A DNA stretch of 8,260 nucleotides from Lentisphaerota bacterium (GCA_022837245.1 JALHHX010000097.1:1-8260), one strand, 5' to 3'; shown: positions 1 through 8,011, numbered from the stretch's first letter. The notes: generated from the letters alone by a model not told the origin. Program-made: numbers and translations.

Positions 1-665
1 CTGGTATTCGCACTGTCCTTCCCCCCGATGACCAGCACGGCATCGCATTGCCCGGCAAGCTCGATCAGGGCTGTCCTGCGATTCACCGAGCTGGGACAGA
101 CATCATTTACAAACACCACCTCAATGCCTTTTTGCTGCCAGGATGTCAAGGCAGCCTGTATCTGCATCCACAAGTTCTGGTCGAAGGTGGTCTGTACAAA
201 TACAGCGTAGGATACGCCTTCCCCAGGCTCTCCTACGTCCTCAAGAGTTGTGATGAGCCTGCTGGTGATGGGCTTTCCATCGAGCAAGACCTCCTGCATG
301 GCTGTCGACTCAGGGTGTTTGTAGTGCCCGACAACCAGGATCGTATGGGTGACGGCATAGCGGGCTATATGCAGGAGATTGCGTTTGACCACCGGACAGG
401 TGGCATCGACGAGCTGGTAGCCGCTGTCGATGAAGGATTGACGCACTGCATCGGCGATGCCGTGGGCACGTACGACGACGAGCCCAGCGTCCCCATCATC
501 GGGATCCTGGATCGACGAGAGTCCCTCGGCGGCAAACTGTTCGATGACCTGGCGACCTTCCAGAAGCCCCGGGAATCCCCCGGACCGGCGGAAGTCGTCG
601 ATGGTCGTCAGACCGCGGGCGAAAGTGTTTGTCTCGTGGGAAATGCCGCCGATGGCGATGCGCAT
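1..665 (-). CDS. Hybrid M81/MlrC-like N-terminus fused in frame to an IspH-like body (partial, runs off left edge)
   Basis: The reverse strand is open from the ATG at 665-663 to the window edge (221 codons, no stop). An in-frame TGA lies six codons upstream of the ATG, and a GGAG sits about 9 nt before it, so this start is well defined. Residues 1-17 (MRIAIGGISHETNTFAR) carry the GGIxHETNTF signature that opens M81/MlrC-type metallopeptidases. From about residue 38 the protein reads as IspH, the Fe-S enzyme of the last step of the MEP isoprenoid pathway: RAHG (66-69), DATCP with a cluster-type Cys90, GHxxHPE (113-119), QTT (158-160), DVCPSSVNRR with Cys190, and GGKDSAN (214-220). IspH normally starts with a FCxGV motif that holds the first cluster cysteine, followed by a His-Asn motif. 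Both are absent, replaced by the M81-like segment. As read, it should not assemble a normal IspH site. It is either a real gene fusion or pseudogene, or a chimeric assembly join near 515-565. Confidence 0.8.
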   Translation of the reverse strand, partial: MRIAIGGISHETNTFARGLTTIDDFRRSGGFPGLLEGRQVIEQFAAEGLSSIQDPDDGDAGLVVVRAHGIADAVRQSFIDSGYQLVDATCPVVKRNLLHIARYAVTHTILVVGHYKHPESTAMQEVLLDGKPITSRLITTLEDVGEPGEGVSYAVFVQTTFDQNLWMQIQAALTSWQQKGIEVVFVNDVCPSSVNRRTALIELAGQCDAVLVIGGKDSANT

Positions 666-862
666 GTTCCGTGGCTCCGGTCAGAATGTGCAGGGACGGC
701 TCACAGCGGCATAGAGACGCCCGCCCCCACGCGAGCAGGTGAGGCGGCAGTTGGCGCGCGCTCGGAATTGCCCGCCTCGCCGCTGGTCTAGGCGGGGACG
801 CGGACGCGGTCCAGGATGCGCAGGATCAGGTCGCGATAGAAGAGGATGGCGGGACGTTCACC
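666..862. other. Region between divergent genes, no convincing start or promoter
   Basis: This stretch separates the minus-strand hybrid gene from the first operon gene. The plus frame of the downstream protein is open from 743, after a TGA at 740-742, but has no ATG and no hydrophobic signal peptide. The other two plus frames also show no secretion signal. It contains GC-rich inverted repeats: GAGGCGG at 741-747 pairs with CCGCCTC at 772-778, and CCCGCC at 771-776 can alternatively pair with GGCGGG at 791-796. No T-tract follows, so I do not call a terminator. No -35/-10 pair stood out. Confidence 0.5.
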
Positions 863-2989
863 GTGGTCTGTCTGCGGGCTACAACGGTTTTGGTGTCGGC
901 CAAACCCGGGTATGTGCTGACCAGTGGTAAAAACCAGGCCCTCTCGTCTTCCCAAGATGGCGGATGGAGCGTTGTCTCCACCTCCTCGCCCGAGGACGAG
1001 GCCAGCGGCGAGATCCTTTATGAACCGCCTTCATGTGTGTTCTCCGCCGCCGCCGCATTGAACGTCTACGTCGAGGATGCGTTCATTGTGACCGCCCGTG
1101 TCACGCCCTCCCAATACGGAAAGTCCGTGGGTTACACATTCGACCGGGGAGAGATCCAGCGTGTCTCAGAAGACGGTGAGGGCGTTTACGAACTGCTCGT
1201 GTCCACCGACTCGGTGGGGACGGGCGTGTTGAAAGCGGTTTACGGCTCCACGGTGATCGCCTCCACGCAGGTTCGTGTCATCACGGGAACTTGGAAAGGT
1301 TCGGCGACATGGAAATATGCCGGGGTGAATTCGGGGTGGCTGGCACCCCCCGAAGGGAGAGGGACTCTGTCAGCCCGAGGTGGATCGCAAATGATCAATG
1401 TGGACGACGGCGGCCCGCATGCGGTTCCGGTTGGCAGCGACTGCAAGGCCATGCTGACCTTCGACGCACTGCTCGATGGCCAGTCGCTTCCCGGCGCCTA
1501 CAACCATCCCTTCGACCCTTCTTATGGAGCGGGAATGGTCAAGATGAATCAATCGTCCCAGTCGACGGTTTTTGATTACTTCGCCATTGGAAGGATATTC
1601 GTTGAGGATTCCTCGACCATTGACTTGCCACCGAACGTCCGGTACTACTGGGGCGACCTGCCGGAAAACACAACCGTTTTTCAGATTCGTTTTACAGAGA
1701 CCTTTGCCGGGGTTGGCGTCGGCGAGTTTCACGTCTGGGGAGAGGACTCGACGGATTTCCCAATCGGCAACGATATTTACTACTGGCCCGGCGCGAGCAT
1801 CACACTGACGGTGGAACCCACTTCGGGATCGGGATTTCCGCCGGATGTCCCGGGAGGAGGGTGGGGCAAGGAAAACCCAAAATGGTGGGAAACAGGAAAA
1901 GACACGAGTTTGGGTTTGCCGTACGATCTTGGGTGTTCGACGCTGACGGTGTCGGCCCCGAATGATGGTGAGGTTTTTGGCTTTGCGGTGTCTTGCGGCG
2001 ATTCAAGGAAGGCGGCGCGCTTTCGCCCGGTGGACGTCGAGTCCGTGACGGTCTCCTGCTCGCACGGGCGGGGAGGCTCGAACTACCTCGAGGTCGTGTC
2101 GCCCGACACGGTTTCCTATGCGATGACGTGGAATTGCGAAAGTGCGATCGGAACACCGATTCCACCCGTATGGTCGGCGTCGCCGGCACTACCACTGCTG
2201 AGCGGCAATCCGGGGGAGGTGGTTTCTCAGAGCCTCTTGCCGGTAATCGGATCCGCTCCGGTCACCTATACGGCAACTTGCTCTGATAAGCCTGCAACCG
2301 TTGCCTGTTATCCTCTCGATAAAAAGGTCGTCGACATCACGGGTGCTGCAGGCCCTATCGAGGACTTCATTAACAATAAACTGTCTTCTCTTGTCAACAA
2401 TGTGACATTTACAGGACCACGAGGAGGGGGCTCTTTCGAAATCTACAACAAAGAGCAAGCGGATACGCTCTACGTGGGACGCCCGTGGAGTTTGGACGTC
2501 GGTTTCACTCCGCTTTTCGGTGTCGAGTGGAGCGATCACCTGCTGTCAACGCATCCACTCATGTTGGCTTTGCATGCGATTGGGCTCGAGGCGGGACCCT
2601 TCATCGCCCTCAGTGGTTCCGTTTCCGCGACAGTGACTGGGCTTGGACGTGATGAATACGGCATCCTGCATGCAGCAACAGCGAACACGATAGAGGGAAG
2701 CCTTGACCTTGCGATTGGTGCGGAGGTGAGGTCGGAGGACTCGGGCACGTTCAGGCTTGCCATGGAGGCGACAACGGGAATTACACTGACAGGGGCATTC
2801 ACCGTCAATCCCGACATACCCAGCGTTTCCTTGGATAATTGTGTTCTTGACATCGGAGGGCTTGATGTTAACGCTGTATGTGAAGTAAACCTGGAGGGTT
2901 ATGGATGGAGGGTGAATGTCGACATTTCGAAATCGTGGACAATTTTGGAGCCGTCATCAGATGAAATCGGTCAGATCTCCCTTTTGTAA
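863..2989 (+). CDS. Large beta-rich extracellular protein with Ig-like segment, 5' end uncertain
   Basis: I do not recognise a family. The frame codes for at least 708 residues from a GTG at 863 and is open back to 743. The added residues (GGDADAVQDAQDQVAIEEDG and neighbours) look like genuine acidic coding sequence, so GTG 863 is only a minimum. Composition is Ser/Thr/Gly/Val-rich with alternating polar and hydrophobic residues, typical of beta-sandwich surface proteins. Residues about 70-140 resemble an Ig-like repeat (ARVTPSQYGKSVGYTF followed by a VYELLVSTDSVGTGVLKAVYG pattern). A Trp/Gly/Pro-rich stretch (FPPDVPGGGWGKENPKWWE) links to a second beta-rich half with several cysteines, which favours an extracytoplasmic location. 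There is no signal peptide, membrane anchor or sorting motif, unlike the two secreted proteins that follow. The 5' end is therefore probably missing, degraded, or at an assembly join. The next gene starts 20 nt downstream, suggesting one transcript. Confidence 0.7.
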   Translation: MVCLRATTVLVSAKPGYVLTSGKNQALSSSQDGGWSVVSTSSPEDEASGEILYEPPSCVFSAAAALNVYVEDAFIVTARVTPSQYGKSVGYTFDRGEIQRVSEDGEGVYELLVSTDSVGTGVLKAVYGSTVIASTQVRVITGTWKGSATWKYAGVNSGWLAPPEGRGTLSARGGSQMINVDDGGPHAVPVGSDCKAMLTFDALLDGQSLPGAYNHPFDPSYGAGMVKMNQSSQSTVFDYFAIGRIFVEDSSTIDLPPNVRYYWGDLPENTTVFQIRFTETFAGVGVGEFHVWGEDSTDFPIGNDIYYWPGASITLTVEPTSGSGFPPDVPGGGWGKENPKWWETGKDTSLGLPYDLGCSTLTVSAPNDGEVFGFAVSCGDSRKAARFRPVDVESVTVSCSHGRGGSNYLEVVSPDTVSYAMTWNCESAIGTPIPPVWSASPALPLLSGNPGEVVSQSLLPVIGSAPVTYTATCSDKPATVACYPLDKKVVDITGAAGPIEDFINNKLSSLVNNVTFTGPRGGGSFEIYNKEQADTLYVGRPWSLDVGFTPLFGVEWSDHLLSTHPLMLALHAIGLEAGPFIALSGSVSATVTGLGRDEYGILHAATANTIEGSLDLAIGAEVRSEDSGTFRLAMEATTGITLTGAFTVNPDIPSVSLDNCVLDIGGLDVNAVCEVNLEGYGWRVNVDISKSWTILEPSSDEIGQISLL

Positions 2990-2998
2990 TTAACTTGT

Positions 2999-3004
2999 GA
3001 GGAA
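2999..3004 (+). promoter_or_regulatory. Ribosome binding site of the small secreted protein gene
   Basis: GAGGAA lies 5 nt before the ATG at 3010, in the short gap after the stop of the preceding gene. It supports translation starting at 3010 and is the clearest Shine-Dalgarno in the operon. Confidence 0.75.
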
Positions 3005-3009
3005 TAACG

Positions 3010-3843
3010 ATGAAACGCACCGCCCTGTTTATTTGCGCATTGGCTTCGATTGCCTGCCACGCCGACGAGCTGTATATTGCGTCGAACGTCATGGCTTCGA
3101 GCCTGGACGGACTGGAGTTTCTGCTTAACGGCCGCCCCTTCTTTACGGGAACGGTAAACAAAGGGTCTTGTTCGTTCTCAGGCCCGGTTTCGGAGTGGAT
3201 AAAGGCCGGCACAAACACGCTTGGTGTACGGGTGGCAGAGCGGGCGACGGAGGAGATGCGTGCCTCGCGCAAATTCCCGATGCGCCCCGATCAAGCCAGA
3301 GTTCGCCTGAATCTGGGACGGAGACGCGACGGCAAATGGGTGGAAGACCTTCCCATCATCGATGAGGTTTTCGCGATACTACCAACAAATTTTGTTTTTA
3401 CAGTCCCGGGGGAGTGGCCGATCAAGCGGTTTGTCTGGGAAGGCGAAACACCGACATTGACAGATAAAGATAAAACGGAGATAACCGGTATGCTCTCGGA
3501 GTTGGCGCGAGGCTTTGCGAGCATCGACTCAAGAGAATCGCAGCGGCGGGTATGGCAACTAAAACTGCTGATGTCAGAGCAAGAGGCACTTCTGCGGAGC
3601 ACCACCTTGGAGGATTACCGCAAGCGAAGCTTTGACGTGTTTTCAAAAGGCGGAGATTTGTTTAAAAAAGAAGAGCTTTCCTTTGCCCATGCGGATTTCA
3701 TACCTTTCCCGGGATATAATCTTGTGCGGGTTGTTTCTGGCGGCTCGGCAATGAAGGTGGCTGTCTTCAATGACGGCTCGGGTTATTTGAAAGCTCCCGA
3801 ATGGTTCTCGAAGATCGACGGCAAATGGTGCATCGTGCCGTAG
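3010..3843 (+). CDS. Secreted protein of unrecognised family, homologous to the N-terminal domain of the next gene
   Basis: The product is 277 residues. It opens with a typical Sec signal peptide (MKRT, then a hydrophobic core to about residue 16) with likely cleavage after CHA before DELYIAS. The cysteine near the cleavage site does not make a good lipobox, so I favour a soluble exported protein. The mature part aligns with residues 22-300 of the next protein: an LNGR motif near the start, VFTVPGEWPIKRFVW here (about 129-143) against TFSVTNAWPVRRHPW there, and a shared C-terminal FSKIDGKW / FSKLNGQW motif. The protein ends right after that motif, so it is a stand-alone version of that domain. 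No catalytic motif is visible, so a binding or structural role is more likely than an enzymatic one; that is inference. It sits second in the operon with 20- and 17-nt gaps. Confidence 0.88.
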   Translation: MKRTALFICALASIACHADELYIASNVMASSLDGLEFLLNGRPFFTGTVNKGSCSFSGPVSEWIKAGTNTLGVRVAERATEEMRASRKFPMRPDQARVRLNLGRRRDGKWVEDLPIIDEVFAILPTNFVFTVPGEWPIKRFVWEGETPTLTDKDKTEITGMLSELARGFASIDSRESQRRVWQLKLLMSEQEALLRSTTLEDYRKRSFDVFSKGGDLFKKEELSFAHADFIPFPGYNLVRVVSGGSAMKVAVFNDGSGYLKAPEWFSKIDGKWCIVP

Positions 3844-3845
3844 GC

Positions 3846-3850
3846 GGAGG
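3846..3850 (+). promoter_or_regulatory. Ribosome binding site deciding the start of the hydrolase gene
   Basis: GGAGG lies 10 nt before ATG 3861 and 7 nt before an in-frame GTG at 3858. It excludes the longer open frame reaching back to 3801 inside the preceding gene. ATG 3861 and GTG 3858 differ by one residue and cannot be separated from sequence alone. Confidence 0.65.
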
Positions 3851-3860
3851 TGTCGTCGTG

Positions 3861-6317
3861 ATGCGAGGTGTGATCGTCCGCTTGTTGGCCGTGTTGTTTC
3901 TGATGCCGGCGGGCGTCCGCGCGGAGCTGTCGTTGCGCGCGCGCATGGATGCGGATGCCAACGTCCCCGGCATCTTCGAGTACGTGTTGAACGGGCGGAC
4001 GCTTCCGGCATCGAACCGCGATGGGAGGATGGGAAAACGGACGCGCTTCGAAGGTTCGGTTGACGACTGCCTCGTCTCCGGGGAGAACGTGTTGGAAATT
4101 CGCGGCACGGAGGCGCCTGTGACGAACGAGGTGGCGGAGACGGTTTCGCAAGGGAAGCGCTTCGCGCCTTGGAAATTCAGTTTCAAGCTGACGATCACTG
4201 GCGCCGAGACCAACGGAGTTTGCAGAACCGTCCAAGTGGAGAGTCGGCTGGTGGATGCGTTTCCCGCCCGGTTCACCTTTTCCGTGACAAACGCCTGGCC
4301 CGTTCGAAGGCATCCGTGGCAGCTCGCCGCCCCGGCGCCAGGCGAGCAGGACCGGGAGCAGATTCGCCGGTTGCTTCGCGGAATCTCGCGGTGCTATGGG
4401 AATTTGACACCCGCCGCGTCCAAGGAAACACTCTACAATTTGAAGCGTCTGGAATATGAGCACCGGGCGTTGTTGGACGGGGTTTCTTTCGCGGACAAGC
4501 GGCGGGAGGTGTTCGCGGTTTGGGGGCGCATGGCGCCGTTCTGTCTGCCCAACGAGGCGGATTTCTCGAACTATGAAGTGACCTTCATTCCCGGCGCGAA
4601 CCTTGCCACGGCGGTTCCACCCGGGGGGCGGTACCGGAGCGCCACTTATCCCGACGGGCGCTTTGTTGGAGATTACGCCGCCTATATCGCCACGCAGAAA
4701 TCGGAAAGTAGTGTGCCGCTTCCGAAATTTTTCAGCAAACTGAACGGTCAATGGCAGGTCGTTTCGGGAAGCTTGGACGCCGAGGCGGCGTTTGTCGAAC
4801 ATGAGAGCAAGTACGGTCCGCTGGAAAAACAAACATTCCAGCTCCCAACACTTCCTCCGGGACATGAACCCCGCGCGCTCCCCGCCGATGACGAGGGGCC
4901 GGAGTGGATCCGACCCGACGCGCCCGGTGGCGGAAATGTACAGTGGCGAGTCCTTCGAAATCCCAAGACGAACCGAGTGTCCGTTGCGCGCTACGTGCCG
5001 AAACCCAAGACCTGGTTTACGAACGACGACCCGCCGGACACCGCGCCCGGAGCACCCGGTTATGGCGCACCTGGCAGGATCGAACCGTACGCGGTGGACT
5101 CCCGTCTGGCACCGCGTCTGAAACAGTATGGATTGACGGCGGGCTGGTTTGTTCGCGATCCACTACCCGAAGGCAGCCAGGGCGCGTTTTTCACGCGCGA
5201 CGGTCGGTGTACGAACAGCATTCCCTTTCTTCTCTTTACGCCCAAACTCCGGGGGGCGCAGAAGATGCCGATCCTGATGTTCATTCCCGGGAATGGCGAG
5301 TTGGGGACGGATTTGAACCTGCAATTCAGACAGAGAACAATTTTCGATGTGGTGACCGCTCCGGCGTTCCAACAGAAATATCCGTGCTATCTGTTTGTTC
5401 CCATGCCGCCGAAAGTCGGCACGTTGCGCGGCCCGACCTCGAACCGACTGAGCAACGAGGGGAACCTGATCAACGATGCGCTTTTGAAAATCCTGTCCGA
5501 AAGCCGGACTCCGGCCATCGATCCGGAGCGCGTCTACCTGACCGGGCTGTCTTTCGGGGCCACCGCCGTTTACAACTTCGCTTCCATCATTCCCGAGCGT
5601 TTTGCCGCGTGCGTGCCCATCTCGTCCGTCGGGACGGTGACGCACCTTCATCCGACCCGGGTGACGCAGTTCTGGCATTTTCACAATGAACGGGATGTCA
5701 ACTCTCCCATCATTCAGGAAATGCTTCGGGATTTAAAGGAAGCGGTTGAGATGCGCGGCGGAGAATTTCGGATCAGTACCTTCCCTGACGCAGGACATGA
5801 TGCTTGGAGCAAGGCGTGGCGCGAGGACGCGGTCTGGGACTGGGTCTTTTCCAAGACGGCGGACGGCAAGCCCGTTGCGCAATCCACCGGGCCGGCCAAA
5901 CCCGTTGTTCCGCCAAAACGCCCCGGTCTGTTTCTGGACGGAGCCATCTGTACCGCCGCGAAGCCGGGACGGGACGACGGCACTGGCCCCGAACGCGCCG
6001 CCGACGGACTCGAGGCGACCTGCTACGTCTCCGTCGAACCCGTCACACGCGGCGACTGGTGGCAGATCGAATTCGTCGAACCCGTCTCCGGCCGGATCAC
6101 CGTCAAGTCCGGAACCCGCGATGGCAAGAACCGCGTTTCTTCCGCCCGCGTCGAAACCTCGTCCGACGGGCAAACGTGGGCGTCAGCCGGGCGTTTCCAA
6201 CGCACCAGCGGCGAGTGTCGCTTCGTCCCACGCGATCCGATCAAATACCTGCGCGTCGTGTCCGAATCGCCGACGGGCGAGATACTGGTGTTGCGCGAGG
6301 TGGTGGTGGCGCGGTGA
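3861..6317 (+). CDS. Secreted alpha/beta hydrolase (esterase-like) with N-terminal operon-shared domain and C-terminal discoidin-like domain
   Basis: The product is 818 residues. Residues 1-21 form a signal peptide (RLLAVLFLMPAGVRA, cleavage before ELSL). Residues 22-300 are homologous to the whole preceding protein and end with the same FFSKLNGQW motif. A Pro-rich linker (about 300-430) follows. Residues about 455-665 are an alpha/beta hydrolase: strand MPILMFIPGNGE (oxyanion-type loop), nucleophile elbow GLSFGA with Ser564, likely acid Asp612 in HNERDVNSP, and His646 in GHDAW. This is the arrangement of dienelactone hydrolase, feruloyl esterase and PHB-depolymerase-like enzymes. Residues 689-818 resemble an F5/8 type C (discoidin/CBM32-like) domain, with DWWQIEF, VETSSDGQTW and KYLRVV strand patterns. 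An exported enzyme with a glycan-binding-like tail suggests de-esterification of a polysaccharide, but the substrate is not visible. Start chosen by the signal peptide and GGAGG; the gap from the previous gene is 17 nt. Confidence 0.88.
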   Translation: MRGVIVRLLAVLFLMPAGVRAELSLRARMDADANVPGIFEYVLNGRTLPASNRDGRMGKRTRFEGSVDDCLVSGENVLEIRGTEAPVTNEVAETVSQGKRFAPWKFSFKLTITGAETNGVCRTVQVESRLVDAFPARFTFSVTNAWPVRRHPWQLAAPAPGEQDREQIRRLLRGISRCYGNLTPAASKETLYNLKRLEYEHRALLDGVSFADKRREVFAVWGRMAPFCLPNEADFSNYEVTFIPGANLATAVPPGGRYRSATYPDGRFVGDYAAYIATQKSESSVPLPKFFSKLNGQWQVVSGSLDAEAAFVEHESKYGPLEKQTFQLPTLPPGHEPRALPADDEGPEWIRPDAPGGGNVQWRVLRNPKTNRVSVARYVPKPKTWFTNDDPPDTAPGAPGYGAPGRIEPYAVDSRLAPRLKQYGLTAGWFVRDPLPEGSQGAFFTRDGRCTNSIPFLLFTPKLRGAQKMPILMFIPGNGELGTDLNLQFRQRTIFDVVTAPAFQQKYPCYLFVPMPPKVGTLRGPTSNRLSNEGNLINDALLKILSESRTPAIDPERVYLTGLSFGATAVYNFASIIPERFAACVPISSVGTVTHLHPTRVTQFWHFHNERDVNSPIIQEMLRDLKEAVEMRGGEFRISTFPDAGHDAWSKAWREDAVWDWVFSKTADGKPVAQSTGPAKPVVPPKRPGLFLDGAICTAAKPGRDDGTGPERAADGLEATCYVSVEPVTRGDWWQIEFVEPVSGRITVKSGTRDGKNRVSSARVETSSDGQTWASAGRFQRTSGECRFVPRDPIKYLRVVSESPTGEILVLREVVVAR

Positions 6318-6324
6318 AACAGGG

Positions 6325-7938
6325 ATGAGGGCTGGATTTTTCTTTCTGCTGTCCCTCGCGACGCTGGCGGGCAACTGGGGCGGTTTGCGTGATTTCGCAG
6401 AAGGCGCCGCGCAAAACGCGACCGAATGGCGTGGAAGGACGTTTCATGGCAATGGAGAGCACACGGACGCGCCGCGGGAACTTGCGGAACGGTTCGTGCC
6501 GCCCGGCGAAACGGTCTACTACTGTCCAAACTCGAAAGACGGCAGCTTTCAGCCCGCCGAGCGCTCGATTCACCTCGCCCTCTCCTGGGCGCGAAGCCCC
6601 GACCCGGTTCGATTTGGCGACAAGGACGGGGCGGGCGACGCTTCCGCCATCATCGTCAGCCGCTTTCTCAGAGTGGACTTTCCTGGGTATTGGCAGGCCG
6701 CCGAAAATGACAGCGCCGTGCTGTGGCGGCGTGGGGACATGGCCGCGAACGCGGTGGGCCGTGCGCGGGGCATGCCTCCTCCCGCGCCGTGGCGCGAGGC
6801 GCTGGGTGTCGTTTTCGTGTGCGCGCTGGTCTCGGTGTTTGTTTGGCGGATGCGACTTGGCCGCATGGAAAGCAACGGCGGGGGGAGCTTCCCTCGCTTC
6901 CGGATGCCTCCCCCCACTGCCAATACAATCCTCACCGTCTGCGTCGCGGCGTTTTTTATTTTCACGGCTGCCGCGACGCTCACGCACACGTTCATGGCAC
7001 CCACCGGGCTGGGAGTGTACGGCGGAAAAGCAAAGCTCCTTTACCTGAACGGCGGCATTCCCTCCGGCTTTTTCACCGATCCGGCTTTTTCGTCATACCA
7101 ACCCGCGTATCCGCCCGGGCTCGCGCTGTTGACGCTTTGCTCCTATTGGATTTCGGGCGGTTGCGGCGAATGGCTGACGCAACTCATTTCCGTTTTTGCA
7201 ATGGCGGCGGCGCTGCTCTGGCTGGGCGGGCGGGCAGTCTCCCCTTGGGCGTTGTTCTGGGTGTTGGCGGCGTTCCTCAACAAGCAGACGTTGCAAATGG
7301 CGACGCTGTACTATGCGGAGCCGTTTGTCGCGCTTTTTGTTCTGGCCGGATGGGAGCGCTTGCGGAGCGGACGGGACGATATGCCGGGGTGGATGCTGGT
7401 GGGCGCGGCGGGCTGGTTCAAGAACGAGGGGCTGATTTTTCTGCTTGTTCTCTGGCTGGTCCTGCGGCTTCGCTCGGGCAGGATCGCCGCCTCCTGGCGC
7501 GGATTGCTGGCGGGCGCGGCGCTGCCCGTGCTTTGGCACGTCTCCTGTCGCCTGGCCGGGGCGCAGCTCTATGACTACGCGCCGATCTGGCGGGTGGATT
7601 TCGGGCAAGGGGCGCTGGCGCTGGGGCAGGCGTTCAAGCTGGCGTTTACCGAGCCGTGGCGCTACGGCTTTGTCTATCCGCTGGCGGGATGTGCGGCGGT
7701 GTTGGCGCTTGTGGCGGATCGGCGGCGGCCCGGATTGCGGTTGTCGCCGTCGCTGGGTCTGGCGCTGGCCTTTGCCGGGCTGTGTCTAGGCGCGTTCGCC
7801 GCCATCTATGCGCTCAGCGCGGCTCCGGATTTCGGCTGGCACCTGCGCAGCAGTCTTCCGAGGCTGCTCTGGATTCCCGCGATCCTGCTTCTGCGCGAGC
7901 TGGCGGCGGGGGCGCAGGATCAGCAATTCTCAATATGA
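6325..7938 (+). CDS. Polytopic GT-C-like membrane glycosyltransferase, 3' end altered by an inserted element
   Basis: The product is 537 residues. A first hydrophobic segment (4-18) is followed by a roughly 135-residue soluble domain, then by multiple membrane spans (about 158-175, 203-220, 262-280, 284-302, 307-317, 333-343, 355-380, 393-405, 446-463, 476-498, 511-523). The block GGKAKLLYLNGG (233-244), the YQPAYPPG loop (258-265) and GWFKNEGLIF (363-372) resemble GT-C fold lipid-linked-sugar transferases of the PMT/ArnT type. In such proteins the first extracytoplasmic loop usually holds an acidic catalytic residue; here the loop before KAK (APTGLGVYGG) has none, so activity is uncertain. 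The start ATG lies 7 nt after the previous stop with only AGGG directly before it, so translational coupling is likely. The last five residues (QQFSI) and the TGA come from a transposable element inserted after codon 532. The family assignment is moderate; the membrane-protein call is firm. Confidence 0.8.
   Translation: MRAGFFFLLSLATLAGNWGGLRDFAEGAAQNATEWRGRTFHGNGEHTDAPRELAERFVPPGETVYYCPNSKDGSFQPAERSIHLALSWARSPDPVRFGDKDGAGDASAIIVSRFLRVDFPGYWQAAENDSAVLWRRGDMAANAVGRARGMPPPAPWREALGVVFVCALVSVFVWRMRLGRMESNGGGSFPRFRMPPPTANTILTVCVAAFFIFTAAATLTHTFMAPTGLGVYGGKAKLLYLNGGIPSGFFTDPAFSSYQPAYPPGLALLTLCSYWISGGCGEWLTQLISVFAMAAALLWLGGRAVSPWALFWVLAAFLNKQTLQMATLYYAEPFVALFVLAGWERLRSGRDDMPGWMLVGAAGWFKNEGLIFLLVLWLVLRLRSGRIAASWRGLLAGAALPVLWHVSCRLAGAQLYDYAPIWRVDFGQGALALGQAFKLAFTEPWRYGFVYPLAGCAAVLALVADRRRPGLRLSPSLGLALAFAGLCLGAFAAIYALSAAPDFGWHLRSSLPRLLWIPAILLLRELAAGAQDQQFSI
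7912..7920 (+). repeat. Left copy of 9-bp target-site duplication
   Basis: GCGCAGGAT directly precedes the left terminal inverted repeat and is repeated exactly after the right one (8053-8061). The duplication could be read as 10 bp, because the base before it (G) equals the last base of the right inverted repeat. Confidence 0.85.
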
Positions 7939-7955
7939 CCCCGTAAGAGGCCGCC

Positions 7956-7975
7956 GGACGGGGTGGCACCCGTCC
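7956..7975 (+). repeat. Left internal hairpin of the MITE
   Basis: A 7-bp perfect stem, GGACGGG (7956-7962) with CCCGTCC (7969-7975), closes a six-base loop GTGGCA. It is the mirror partner of the hairpin at 8012-8031 and can form on its own or as part of the long-range pairing of the two arms. Confidence 0.75.
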
Positions 7976-8011
7976 CTCCCCTGAAAAACCGGCCGTCTTC
8001 GTGGAGGGGAG

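Noticed and set aside
48..791. Long plus-strand open frame of 247 codons over the hybrid gene
   Set aside because: It is antisense to the minus-strand frame, which carries clear M81 and IspH motifs; its own translation shows no recognisable features.
741..796. GC-rich inverted repeats as a transcription terminator
   Set aside because: Mutually exclusive short stems without a T-tract on either strand.
3801..3860. Longer N-terminus of the hydrolase starting inside the previous gene
   Set aside because: It would place 20 non-signal residues before an obvious signal peptide, and the GGAGG at 3846-3850 points to 3858/3861.
3783..4865. 360-codon minus-strand open frame
   Set aside because: Opposite-strand shadow of the secreted hydrolase gene in GC-rich sequence; Arg/Pro-rich translation with no domain signal.
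5746..6324. Upstream 193-codon extension of the GT-C-like frame
   Set aside because: It overlaps the discoidin-like coding end of the preceding gene in another frame and has Arg/Ser/Pro-rich, low-complexity composition; the ATG at 6325 begins a hydrophobic segment.
6241..6987. 248-codon minus-strand open frame
   Set aside because: Antisense shadow of the end of the hydrolase gene and the start of the GT-C-like gene; no motif or ribosome site.
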